From assembly GCF_000230835.1 (NCBI RefSeq), contig NZ_CM001240.1, forward strand, positions 3,979,779 to 4,043,778: a DNA stretch of 64,000 bases. The letters are read 5' to 3'. Below the pieces are notes generated by a model. The model saw only the letters and a program-made list of their open reading frames with translations, did no database searches and had not been told where the DNA came from. Positions 9,549 to 17,557 of the stretch are shown in pieces. Source of the stretch: Clostridium sp. DL-VIII. GTDB lineage: Bacteria; Bacillota; Clostridia; Clostridiales; Clostridiaceae. Made by a program: the position numbers and the translations under genes. Every line of letters begins with the position of its first letter. The first letter of the stretch is position 1.

Positions 9549-9996
9549 AAAAATTGATGAGCGTCAAGAACAAGAATTTTATAAATGCGAACATCTAGGA
9601 TTTAGAGTTATGTTTGGTATATCAGTAATAGTAATTATAGTACAATTGCTATTTATGAAAGCCACTTTAAAGCAAGTGTCTGGTGAAACAATCATACTTG
9701 CGTGTGGAGGCCTTTTTACAATTTGGAGCTGTTTAAAAAATGGATTATGGAGTTTTAATAATAATGAACCTTCTATAAAAAGTAATTTAATTTACAGCAT
9801 TATATCTTCATCAATAGCTACATTATTATTTGCAATTTTACTTTCCATTAGAACAATGGGCAAAGCAATAACACCTATTAAAATTGGTGAATTTTTTCTA
9901 GGCATTTTTATTTTAGTATTTATAATTTTAACATTGTTAGGTCAAATATCAAAAGATATGAAAGAGAAAAGAGAAGATAAATACAAAGATATTTAA
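9541..9996 (+). CDS. Four-helix membrane protein paired with XRE regulator (DUF6773-like)
   Basis: The start at 9541 (MNKKIDERQEQE) is used because a GGGAGG site lies 9 bases upstream; an earlier in-frame ATG at 9514 falls deep inside the XRE gene. The 151-aa product has a charged N-terminal IDERQEQE motif and about four membrane segments (residues ~20-40, 50-70, 85-105 and 120-140), then a Lys/Glu-rich tail. The DERQ start followed by a small membrane bundle is, from memory, like DUF6773 proteins encoded beside XRE regulators. No enzymatic motif is visible. It may be an effector or sensor partner of the regulator. Confidence 0.75.
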   Translation: MNKKIDERQEQEFYKCEHLGFRVMFGISVIVIIVQLLFMKATLKQVSGETIILACGGLFTIWSCLKNGLWSFNNNEPSIKSNLIYSIISSSIATLLFAILLSIRTMGKAITPIKIGEFFLGIFILVFIILTLLGQISKDMKEKREDKYKDI

Positions 9997-10080
9997 GTAA
10001 TATTGTTAATTTTAAATAAATAATTTTGGTAGATTATTATCTAAAGATCTTATGTTTATCTAAGAATGAGGCTAAAGTAT

Positions 10081-10428
10081 ATGGATATTGAAAAACTTAT
10101 TAATGAATTAGGAAAATCTATTGGCAAGATTATCGCTAATAAAAAAGAAGAAAGTAGTATAAAAATTAATATGGATAAGATGGATTCAATAGATCTATTT
10201 AAAATAATCTTTACTAAAACTGTTCATGAAAGAAATTACAATAAAGCAGAAGATTTGATTTTTGATGAATTAGAAAAAAATAATTCATTGGAAGTTCATG
10301 AAATAGCAATTGAATTTTATAATTCACTCCTGCAAAAAAGTGACGAACACTTAAAGGAAAATAACTTTTCAAGAGAGGAAATCTATCAAGGGTTAAAAGA
10401 CCTTGAAAAACTTAAGGATAAATTATGA
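10081..10428 (+). CDS. Helical cytoplasmic protein of unknown function (possibly DUF6483-like)
   Basis: The ATG at 10081 is preceded by GAGGC about 10 bases upstream; the upstream in-frame ATG at 10066 has no ribosome site. The 115-aa product is charged and predicted all-helical, with no membrane segment. It starts MDIEKLINELGKSIGKIIAN and has a middle part (AEDLIFDELEKN..) suggestive of TPR-like helices. From memory this resembles DUF6483 proteins of Firmicutes; that is tentative. It stands alone 85 bases after the membrane protein gene, followed by a repeat element. Confidence 0.65.
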   Translation: MDIEKLINELGKSIGKIIANKKEESSIKINMDKMDSIDLFKIIFTKTVHERNYNKAEDLIFDELEKNNSLEVHEIAIEFYNSLLQKSDEHLKENNFSREEIYQGLKDLEKLKDKL

Positions 10429-10437
10429 TATATAGAA

Positions 10438-10672
10438 ACTTATGTGTTAGCTTCCCGAAATCACATACATTTTTATTCTACAGGACTTATGAAATTTTTG
10501 CTGAAAAGTTCTAGGTGAAAGGTTGCACCCATTTCTGCATGCTCTTCAAGCCAGTTGAGGACAAGCATCAACTAGAACAACCTTTCACTAACAACTTTAG
10601 AGCAGCTCAATTTCAAATGCCTCTTTCACAAATATGTATGTAATTTCTAGTATAAGCACACGCAAAAGTTTA
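10438..10672 (+). repeat. Palindromic structured repeat, copy 1 (variant core)
   Basis: This ~235-base element begins ACTTATGTG and ends near GCAAAAGTTTAA. Its ends are imperfect inverted repeats: GAAATCACATACATTTTT at 10457 against the complement of AAATATGTATGTAATTTC ending at 10647. The core forms nested hairpins: GTGAAAGGTTG (10515-10525) pairs perfectly with CAACCTTTCAC (10578-10588), and TCAA (10546) pairs with TTGA (10555) around a 5-base loop. The outer parts match copies 2 and 3 (13588 and 17231, opposite orientation) and the core is a shorter variant. No protein is encoded. Confidence 0.8.
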
Positions 10673-10772
10673 ATAATTATACATGATTATTCTATATAAG
10701 CCTAATTGATAAATTGGATATCCATAGATTTCTGAGTAAACAAACTTAGTAAGAAATAAATTAGCCATTCCT

Positions 10773-10850
10773 TTATGATATAATCAATCTCTCTGAAGAG
10801 CATAATACATCTGCACCGCATCCATGATAGTAAACGCAAAATTCACTCTT
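10773..10850 (-). pseudogene. 3' fragment of a paralogue of the 14823-15113 gene
   Basis: The minus strand encodes KSEFCVYYHGCGADVLCSSE and then RLIIS-stop. This matches the middle of the hypothetical protein at 14823-15113, which has KSEFCVYYHGGGTDSLYCSE. Only 25 codons remain. The fragment overlaps the last codons of the DUF5050 gene in another frame, so a recombination or deletion joined the two sequences here. Confidence 0.75.
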
Positions 10851-12252
10851 TATAAAACATGCCATTAAAATATATTTTATCCTTAAGAATTGTTATATTA
10901 GTTCCATACTCGCTAGAGATTTTTTTAGACTTCCCTCCACTAGCTCGAACTTTATAAAGATTTTCATTATCTGAATAATTTACATAATACACATATTCTT
11001 TGCTTGCATTTATAAATGTAGCTTTGTTATTAGACAATTTAGCTTTCAAAGTTCCATCTCCATTTATTTTATATAACTTATTATCATCGCTCTTATTGCT
11101 ATAGAATACGGTATCTTCATGCACTGTCATAAATAAAGTTTCATCATCACAAATTTTTGTATTCTCACTGCCATCTAATTTCATTCTATAGATTTTATAG
11201 CCATCAGATATATTAGTATAATAAATCCATTCATTACCCACAGTCATATCTTCTGTACCATTAGAATTAAGCTTTATTCTGCAGGTACCATCTAAGGATA
11301 TCTTGTATATATTATTTAACTCAATTGAATGAGAATTTGTTCTTTTAACATAATATATCCAATTTCCTTCCACAAACATATTACCTGTTGCCTCATTTAC
11401 TATGCAGGTGTCTTCCGTTCCATCTTTTTTAACTTTATTTATACTATGATGAAAAGGATCCTTCCAATTGCTATAATAAATCCAGTCATCTACAAGATTA
11501 AGATTCCATACTCTATTTGGAATTACTTTTGTGTTATAGCTTAAGTCACAAAAATCCTTTCTAGGAAGATCATTTTTCTTTATTTTATATAAATAATCAG
11601 GAGCTGCGCCATAAACATCTCCAACCCTGTTTACATAGTATATGTAATCATCATCTTCTACAGCCATTCCGTCATTTACAATATTACCAGATAAATTAGA
11701 AACCTTTGAATCATCATTTTTAGGGGCATTTAAACTGCCATAGCAGGTAAAATTAAAATTATATATATTGTCATAAGCTCCATATGAATTTTTATCTAGT
11801 CCATTAGATGAAGATTTCTTTACAAAAATCATAACTTTATAGTCACCTTCAGTTAATGGTTTATCATCCTCTATAACAAATTCATTGTATGCAGGAATAG
11901 CATTTGAATATCCATTAGTTAATTCTATGTATCCTTTTTCTTCACCCTTAGCTATAAACACTCTATACTGCACTGGATCATAGTTACCATAATCTGAATA
12001 ACCTCCGTTATATTTGGAGGTCATGTTGATCTTAGCACTGTCACCACTTATAACTGGATAATGGTCAACTCCTGCATATTCAACATATGGATTTTGTTTT
12101 TCAACTGCTAAGCCTGAAACAGTGCCAAAATCCGCATGTTCAAAATCGGTTCCTCCTGTATCAGCTTTTACACTCATGTTACATGAAATAAAAATTAATG
12201 CCGCAATTGCAGTAAAAGAAACAAACCTATTAATAGTCTTTGTATCTCTCAT
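10843..12252 (-). CDS. Secreted DUF5050 beta-propeller-like protein
   Basis: The start at 12252 (MRDTKTINRF) is chosen for the GGTGGGG ribosome site just upstream; an ATG 30 bases earlier overlaps the upstream gene without a site. The 469-aa product has an N-terminal signal segment ending near VKADTGG and an Ig-like region (~50-170). It then has at least six repeats of the DUF5050 type (WIYYSN.., DWIYYVKR.., WIYYTNISDGYKIYRMKLDG), typical of a secreted beta-propeller. It forms an operon with the amidase gene 13 bases upstream, suggesting a role at the cell wall. The last codons come from a fused gene fragment (10773-10850), so the original C-terminus may differ. Confidence 0.85.
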   Translation of the reverse strand: MRDTKTINRFVSFTAIAALIFISCNMSVKADTGGTDFEHADFGTVSGLAVEKQNPYVEYAGVDHYPVISGDSAKINMTSKYNGGYSDYGNYDPVQYRVFIAKGEEKGYIELTNGYSNAIPAYNEFVIEDDKPLTEGDYKVMIFVKKSSSNGLDKNSYGAYDNIYNFNFTCYGSLNAPKNDDSKVSNLSGNIVNDGMAVEDDDYIYYVNRVGDVYGAAPDYLYKIKKNDLPRKDFCDLSYNTKVIPNRVWNLNLVDDWIYYSNWKDPFHHSINKVKKDGTEDTCIVNEATGNMFVEGNWIYYVKRTNSHSIELNNIYKISLDGTCRIKLNSNGTEDMTVGNEWIYYTNISDGYKIYRMKLDGSENTKICDDETLFMTVHEDTVFYSNKSDDNKLYKINGDGTLKAKLSNNKATFINASKEYVYYVNYSDNENLYKVRASGGKSKKISSEYGTNITILKDKIYFNGMFYKE

Positions 12253-12265
12253 ATATATCCCCACC

Positions 12266-13366
12266 TCACTCAGTTTTTTCATTAAAATATTTATTTACAG
12301 CTCTAAGTGATGCATCTGCGACTTTCTGGCTGTTAATCCTATGCATCATCATCTTTGTATCACCATCATCAGTCAAAACAGTAGTTTCCATAAGCACTGC
12401 CGGGCACCATGCTGATGATAACACTGCAAGATTTGGTCTATCCTGAAGTGGATATATATTAGTTTTTATGGTACTAGCTACTTCCCTCACAAGTATAGTA
12501 GCAAATTTTCTTCCTGATTTTGGTGCAGTTGAATTATATAGTACCGTAGTTCCTCTAAACATATGAACACACTGCATACTTACGTCTAGCGGAAGTGAAT
12601 TATTATGTACACAAAAAAATAAATCTGCATTCAAAAGATTTGCAGGATCTGTTCTATTAAGTAATTCTACATTGCTATCATCATCTCTAGTTATATATAT
12701 ACGATATCCTGCTTTTTCAAGATTTTCTTTTATTCTTTTAGATATATCCAAATTCAACTGTTTCTCATAGGTAAAATTAGCTGTTGTTCCAAGCTCTGAG
12801 CCACCATGGCCAGGATCAACAATTATTATTTTAGAATTATCTTTAACTTTTTCTTCAAAGTTAACTCCTATAAAAGTTGTAAATTCATATTTATCGTCTC
12901 CGAGTGAAGAATATCTCCTTTTTACTGGACTTACTTTAATATCTATTTTTCCAGAGGTCTCAATATTAACTTTTACTGTATTTTCATCAAGCTTATCTAG
13001 CTTTATATCACTTATATACTTATTATCTTTTAAAATTGAATTGAAGTTATTTTCTGAATCAGTAACATTAACTTGTGAAATAGTTATTTCAATCTTATTA
13101 TCCTTAATGGATTCAGAGTACTTAGGCTCTACTGTATATTTTCTAATATCCCCCGCCTCAGACCCTTCACATGAACATGAAATAGGAATTCCTAAAGTTC
13201 CTTTATGCTCGACTTGATAGTATTTAAAAGCATTCTGCTGCAATTCATAAATTTTACTATCAGCAGCTTCACTGGTATCCCCAGTGTCTCCATTACAATA
13301 AGAAACAGGTATCATAAAAATACAGACTAATACCATTCCAAAGACCATACTCATAAATTTTCTCAT
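12266..13366 (-). CDS. N-acetylmuramoyl-L-alanine amidase (Amidase_3)
   Basis: This 366-aa protein has a signal peptide (residues 1-~25), an AMIN-like beta region (~75-170), and a C-terminal Amidase_3 catalytic domain (~178-366). The zinc and catalytic residues are all visible: His187 in IVDPGHGGSELG, Glu201 in YEKQLNLD, His254 in FCVHNNS, and Glu327 in VLMETTVL. It would cut the amide bond between N-acetylmuramic acid and the stem peptide L-alanine, outside the cell. It is the first gene of a two-gene operon with the DUF5050 protein. GAGAGG precedes the ATG. Confidence 0.92.
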   Translation of the reverse strand: MRKFMSMVFGMVLVCIFMIPVSYCNGDTGDTSEAADSKIYELQQNAFKYYQVEHKGTLGIPISCSCEGSEAGDIRKYTVEPKYSESIKDNKIEITISQVNVTDSENNFNSILKDNKYISDIKLDKLDENTVKVNIETSGKIDIKVSPVKRRYSSLGDDKYEFTTFIGVNFEEKVKDNSKIIIVDPGHGGSELGTTANFTYEKQLNLDISKRIKENLEKAGYRIYITRDDDSNVELLNRTDPANLLNADLFFCVHNNSLPLDVSMQCVHMFRGTTVLYNSTAPKSGRKFATILVREVASTIKTNIYPLQDRPNLAVLSSAWCPAVLMETTVLTDDGDTKMMMHRINSQKVADASLRAVNKYFNEKTE

Positions 13367-13587
13367 AAATACTTATCCTCTCTACATTTTTCCTATACCT
13401 TAAATAGATTTTAATTCTATTTTTTCATAAATTGCTTTACACTATTCATTAAGTATATATAGAAAATGTAGTATTAAAGTTACTTGTTATTTAATGCTTT
13501 ATATTTAAATATAAAAAATATATAATAATATAGATAAATAAATAAATCATAAATTTAACTTATATAGAATATTTATCTATCCAAGTT

Positions 13588-13890
13588 AAACTTTTGTGCG
13601 TATCTATACTAGAAATCATATACATTTTTGTGAAGCAGGCATTTGAAATTGAGCTGCTAAAAGTTCTTAAGTAGTGAACCAAAATCTATGATTTTGTGTG
13701 AATCACTTACTCAGGGAACGAATGTGAGTCGAGTTTCCTCTATAGCTTGTTCCATTTGCTGCTTGTCACGAACTTGTTTCGGGAACATGCAGAAATGGGT
13801 GCATGCTCACATTTAGAACTTTCAGCGAAAATTTCACAAGTCCTGCGGAATAAAAATGTATGTGATTTCGGTAAGCTACCACATAAGTTT
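13588..13890 (-). repeat. Palindromic structured repeat, copy 2 (full length)
   Basis: This ~303-base copy is in inverted orientation relative to copy 1. The terminal inverted repeats are GAAATCATATACATTTTT from 13612 and the complement of AAAAATGTATGTGATTTC ending at 13869. Inside are nested hairpins: CCATTTgCTGC against GCAGaAATGG enclosing CGAA/TTCG (13769-13781), an AATGTGAG/CTCACATT pair, and CAAAATC/GATTTTG. It closely matches copy 3 along its full length and is non-coding. Confidence 0.85.
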
Positions 13891-14020
13891 AAAGTTTGAT
13901 ATCTATAGTGCTAAACTTATATGAGTTAAATACTAGCAATTTTAAATTAATAAGAGAATCTATTTAGCTACATTTTTCATGTTGCATTATAATTGATATC
14001 TTAACCACGGAGGAAATTTT

Positions 14021-14590
14021 ATGAAAAAAAAACAGCTTTCTAAATCACTAATTTCAGCATTATCAGTTTTACTATTACTTTCTGGGTGTGGTGAAACTGC
14101 TAGCCCAAAGCCAAACACACAACCAGAAGATAATAGTCAAACAGGAACTTATTCAACTCAAAAAAATGAAAGCTCAGATGATATTTGGATTAAAGAAATT
14201 AATACAGCACAAAAGAGCTTAGATATTGCTGCTTACTTAATTACAAAAGAAGACCTAGCTAATGCCATTTTAGATGCCAAGAAAAGAGGTATTGATGTTA
14301 AAGTAATAACAGATTCAGAAAAATCTAATTCCAAAACTCAAAAAGAAATTTTGGACAAGTTTAGACAAAGTGGTATTCCTATAAAAATAAATACTCCTAC
14401 AGGGTTAACACATTTAAACTTTATTATAATAGATGATACTGAAACTTTAGGAGGCAGCTATAACTACCTAGAAGATGGTGCAAATGAAAATGATGCTTCA
14501 ACAATTATGAAAAAGCCTGACATAGTTAAAGAATACTCTGTAGGATTTAATTCTATGTGGGACAATGCTAATGATTTTGAGAATTACTAA
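14021..14590 (+). CDS. Phospholipase D-like lipoprotein with altered HKD motif
   Basis: This 189-aa protein has a lipoprotein signal (LLLLSGCG, lipobox Cys23) and a Ser/Asn/Gln-rich linker to about residue 55. One PLD-like domain follows (IKEINTAQKSLDIAAYLIT.. through the C-terminus), in the single-domain form of Nuc-type nucleases, which act as dimers. The expected H-x-K-x4-D is HLNFIIID at residues 131-138: His131 and Asp138 are present but the Lys is Asn133. The GGSYN that follows is normal. The lost Lys suggests reduced or altered catalysis. GGAGG precedes the ATG, and a perfect hairpin terminator follows. Confidence 0.85.
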   Translation: MKKKQLSKSLISALSVLLLLSGCGETASPKPNTQPEDNSQTGTYSTQKNESSDDIWIKEINTAQKSLDIAAYLITKEDLANAILDAKKRGIDVKVITDSEKSNSKTQKEILDKFRQSGIPIKINTPTGLTHLNFIIIDDTETLGGSYNYLEDGANENDASTIMKKPDIVKEYSVGFNSMWDNANDFENY

Positions 14591-14705
14591 CTATAACAAA
14601 AAAATTATTACGAGAGATATATGATTAGTATTAACAAACAAAAATAAATAAATTTATAAAAAATAATAAACTTATAATATTTAATTCTTTTTTAATCTTG
14701 TTTAT

Positions 14706-14751
14706 GAAGTTTTTGATAATACTTATTTTCATGTGCATTATCAAAAACTTC
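14706..14751. terminator. Intrinsic terminator
   Basis: GAAGTTTTTGATAAT (14706-14720) pairs perfectly with ATTATCAAAAACTTC (14737-14751) around a 16-base loop. It lies 115 bases beyond the PLD-like gene and 70 bases beyond the 3' end of the opposing gene at 14823, so it can serve both. Confidence 0.75.
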
Positions 14752-14822
14752 AATTATACCCTTTTTTAATTTAACATGTTACCCAAATTTAGAGATTTCA
14801 AAAACTATTAGAAGATATTTCC

Positions 14823-15113
14823 CTAGTAATTGAAATCTTCGGCCTTTAAGTTGTTTACATAACCTAAAACGTCATCTAATTTCTCCGAACAATATAGTGA
14901 ATCTGTGCCACCTCCATGATAATAAACACAAAATTCACTCTTGTTTAAATAGAAAATATGGTAACTTCTCTCTCCTACTTGTCTTTGCCCTAAGCAAACC
15001 TCATCACCACGACCAGCTAAATTTCTCAATATCTTGCTACCTGCATCTACGTTTTTCAGCCCATCTAACTCAGCAAACCTTGTAAAAAACTTAAATTTAT
15101 CCATAGTTTTCAT
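14823..15113 (-). CDS. Hypothetical small protein, family not recognised
   Basis: The ATG at 15113 has GGAGTG 7 bases upstream; an in-frame ATG at 15131 would overlap that site. The 96-aa product is soluble, with no signal peptide or membrane segment. It has a conserved-looking C-terminal half containing GERSYHIFYLNKSEFCVYYH, GGGTDSLYCSEKL and three cysteines. A decayed copy of this gene lies at 10773-10850, 4 kb away, so the gene was once duplicated here. It is a single gene between the PLD-like lipoprotein and the anti-sigma operon. No function is proposed. Confidence 0.65.
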   Translation of the reverse strand: MKTMDKFKFFTRFAELDGLKNVDAGSKILRNLAGRGDEVCLGQRQVGERSYHIFYLNKSEFCVYYHGGGTDSLYCSEKLDDVLGYVNNLKAEDFNY

Positions 15114-15207
15114 ATATCGCACTCCATTCAAAACTTTTATTAATTAATAATATTCAATAAAACTTAAATATGACAAAGCTTGATATACAATATCATTAAA
15201 TAATTAA

Positions 15208-15242
15208 AACTGAGACCCTCTGAATCTAGAAAGCCTCAGCTA
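15208..15242 (-). terminator. Intrinsic terminator of the sigma/anti-sigma operon
   Basis: CTGAG (15210-15214) and CTCAG (15235-15239) frame a stem containing TCT/AGA. Read on the minus strand it is followed by TTTTAATTATTT. It lies about 90 bases beyond the anti-sigma stop codon. Confidence 0.65.
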
Positions 15243-15331
15243 TTTTTATTATATTATTTACTTATCTTATTTATTAAGCTAATATTTATAACTCAAATTC
15301 CGTGATACTCAAAAAGTACGTCCTTCAGATA

Positions 15332-16507
15332 TTACGAAATCATATCCAATATCGTTTTTTCGTCAATTCCATTTTCAGCTGAAATTGAATATGATATGCC
15401 GTCTTTTTCCCATACAGCTAAGTTATATTCTTCACTTTTGTTTCCTTCTAAATTCACATTTAGTCCATTTACTTTAACTGTCTTCTTAACTTGGTACACA
15501 TTATAATCCCCACTTATATTATCAGTGCCTATACCTGCTCTGAAAGTTATATTGCTATTACCATTATTATAGTCTACTTGTATTATTTCATTTGATATAG
15601 TGCTTACGTTTTCCATTTCATAACCTTTAGGCACTGTTTTTAATGAATTTACTTTTAAATTTAATGCTTTTTCAGCTTCATCTAAGGTCTTATATTCTTG
15701 ATTATAATTTACATCTTCAGCTGACATAACTGAGTTCTCTGAAACATTATTATCTGTATTATTTACTCGCATTTTATCCAGCATTGCATCTTCAGATTCT
15801 GCTTTTGGCTTTGTGCCTGCTACATTTCTATTTTCCTTTTTATCCCCAGGAGGTGTTTGGGTTTCTGGCCTTGTTACATTACTATTTCCTTTATTATTAA
15901 CAGCTTCTTCTGTATTTGTTTTTGATGAAATATTTGAATTTCCTGTAGCTTTATTATCATCAGTTGGTGCTGCTTGGCTTTGCACTACCTCTGAGCCTGA
16001 GTTTGATTGTGAGTTATACTTGTTTTTTTCTTCTGTTTCTATTTCTGAGCTGGCATTATTCTCTTCTTTTTTAGAACCATCACCACTATTATGATTATTC
16101 TTATTCTGATTTAAGGTTTGATCTTCTTTATTATTACCAGAGACTTCTTTGCTATCCTCATTATTAACCACTTCATTATCATCACTGGATTTTAAGTCAT
16201 TATTTTCATCATCATGATTTTCTGATGCTTCATTCTGTTTTAGACCATCAGGTGCACTTTTTAGAAGCATAGGATAAGCTTTAGCTATACTTAAACATAA
16301 AATTACAGTAAATCCTGCTGCAGCTGCCTGCATATTTCTTTTAATATTATTAGATTTTTTTACCTTTGGTAAAGTAGTTTCAACTTTAATATTTTTTTCA
16401 TCACCATTTTCACTTGCATTCAAGACATTTTGGAGTATTCTTTTTTTCATATCATCATTCATTACTATTTTATTTATTTCTTCATTATATCTCTTACTCA
16501 AAATCAT
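15332..16507 (-). CDS. Membrane anti-sigma factor with extracellular DUF4367 domain
   Basis: This 391-aa protein has a cytoplasmic N-terminus (~60 aa, expected to bind the sigma factor), one membrane segment (~62-82), and a long Asn/Asp/Glu/Ser-rich linker (~85-270). The C-terminal DUF4367 domain starts EYKTLDEAEKALNLKV and includes RAGIGTDNISGDYNVY. It overlaps the sigma factor gene by 14 bases, the standard ECF sigma/anti-sigma arrangement. The AAGGAGG site lies inside the sigma gene, close to this ATG; a TTG two codons later has better spacing and may be the real start. The secreted protein at 17558-18727 carries a closely similar DUF4367 domain, suggesting a shared signal. Confidence 0.85.
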   Translation of the reverse strand: MILSKRYNEEINKIVMNDDMKKRILQNVLNASENGDEKNIKVETTLPKVKKSNNIKRNMQAAAAGFTVILCLSIAKAYPMLLKSAPDGLKQNEASENHDDENNDLKSSDDNEVVNNEDSKEVSGNNKEDQTLNQNKNNHNSGDGSKKEENNASSEIETEEKNKYNSQSNSGSEVVQSQAAPTDDNKATGNSNISSKTNTEEAVNNKGNSNVTRPETQTPPGDKKENRNVAGTKPKAESEDAMLDKMRVNNTDNNVSENSVMSAEDVNYNQEYKTLDEAEKALNLKVNSLKTVPKGYEMENVSTISNEIIQVDYNNGNSNITFRAGIGTDNISGDYNVYQVKKTVKVNGLNVNLEGNKSEEYNLAVWEKDGISYSISAENGIDEKTILDMIS

Positions 16508-16985
16508 ACTCCTCCTTTAGCTCTTTTTTTAGCAGGTTTCTTCCTCTGCTAAGTAATGATCTTACTGTTGCTTCTTTCCTATCCACTATATTTGATATTT
16601 CAACCGTGGTATATCCTTCATAATAATATAAATGAATGATCTCCCTATATTTCAGTGGGAGCTTTAGAACCTGATTTAAAACATTATTATCTTTATATTC
16701 ATCGTAATAAGGCATGTCCGTTAATTCTACATGCTTTTTAAACCAAGCTGATTTCAATTTATTTTTGCAGATATTTCGGACGACACAAATAAGCCAATGC
16801 TTTTTATGTTCCTCGCTTTCAAATATTTCCATATTTTTAAGCAATTGTATAAAAACATCTTGAACAGCATCTTCTGCATCATATATATTTTTCATATATG
16901 AATATGCAAGTCTCAGCAGCATATCTCCATACTGATCCAAATCTTGTGAAATAATTTCATCCGTACGCAATGAAACCTCTTTCAT
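16494..16985 (-). CDS. ECF-type RNA polymerase sigma factor
   Basis: This 163-aa sigma-70 family protein contains sigma region 2 (residues ~15-85: GDMLLRLAYSYMKNIYDAED, then AVQDVFIQLLKN) and region 4 (~110-158: LPLKYREIIHLYYYEGYTTV and ISNIVDRKEATVRSLLSRGR). The cognate anti-sigma gene overlaps its 3' end, so release of the anti-sigma factor should activate it. GGAAGGATG precedes the ATG. No upstream -35/-10 pair is obvious; ECF operons usually use their own promoter. The envelope genes around it, especially the DUF4367 protein at 17558, are candidate targets. Confidence 0.92.
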   Translation of the reverse strand: MKEVSLRTDEIISQDLDQYGDMLLRLAYSYMKNIYDAEDAVQDVFIQLLKNMEIFESEEHKKHWLICVVRNICKNKLKSAWFKKHVELTDMPYYDEYKDNNVLNQVLKLPLKYREIIHLYYYEGYTTVEISNIVDRKEATVRSLLSRGRNLLKKELKEEYDFE

Positions 16986-17034
16986 AAAAAACTCATCCTT
17001 CCATCCAGCAGCACAATGTATTCCTTACACTTAG

Positions 17035-17111
17035 ACTTATGTGGTAACTTACCGAAATCATAAATATTTTTATTCCGAAAAACTATAAAAATATTTATGA
17101 TTTCTAGTGAA
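17035..17111 (+). repeat. Palindromic repeat, copy 4 (internally deleted minimal form)
   Basis: This ~77-base element keeps only the two ends of the larger repeat: ACTTATGTGGTAACTTACC, then a perfect 20-bp inverted repeat (17054-17073 with 17085-17104) around an 11-base loop, then TCTAGTGAAG. The arms correspond to the terminal inverted repeats of copies 1-3. It resembles a deletion derivative that lost the core. Confidence 0.8.
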
Positions 17112-17171
17112 GAGACCAACTTAGGATCTAACAAGTGTGAATAATTATTCTATATATAAGTTAAGTTTATA

Positions 17172-17199
17172 AATTGTTTATCTATATAGATAAACAATT
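17172..17199. repeat. 28-bp perfect palindrome between repeat copies 4 and 3
   Basis: AATTGTTTATCTAT is followed directly by its reverse complement. The sequences on each side match the outer flanks of the neighbouring repeat copies, so copies 4 and 3 form a head-to-head inverted pair joined at this palindrome. Confidence 0.8.
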
Positions 17200-17230
17200 C
17201 AAGAATTTATATATATTATCTATTTTAGTT

Positions 17231-17534
17231 AAACTTTTGTGTGTACCTATACTAGAAATTATATACATTTTTATGAAATAGGCATTTGAAATTAAGCTGA
17301 TGAAAGTTCTTAAGCAGAGAACCCAAATCTGTGATTTGGTGTGAATCGCTTACTCAGTGAACGAATGTGAGTCGAGTTTCCTCTATAGCTTGTTCCATTT
17401 ACTGCTTGTCACGAACTTGTTTCGGGGGCATGCAGAAATGGATGCAAGCTCGCATTTAGAACTTTCCAGTGAAAATTTCATAAGTCCTATGGAATAAAAA
17501 TGTATGTAATTTCGATTAATCACCACATAAGTTT
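17231..17534 (-). repeat. Palindromic structured repeat, copy 3 (full length)
   Basis: This ~304-base copy has the same orientation as copy 2 and matches it closely over its whole length. The terminal inverted repeats start at 17255 (GAAATTATATACATTTTT) and end at 17513. Several internal stems keep pairing despite base changes relative to the other copies: CCAAATC/GATTTGG here against CAAAATC/GATTTTG in copy 2, and GCTTG/CAAGC here against GGTTG/CAACC in copy 1. It lies just beyond the 3' end of the secreted DUF4367 protein gene. Confidence 0.85.
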
Positions 17535-17557
17535 AAGTTCAAAGTTGATATCTATGA

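Noticed and set aside
10438..10672. Copy 1 as a CRISPR repeat or riboswitch
   Set aside because: No spaced short repeats with unique spacers are present, and neither ligand-type motifs nor a specific downstream gene is seen.
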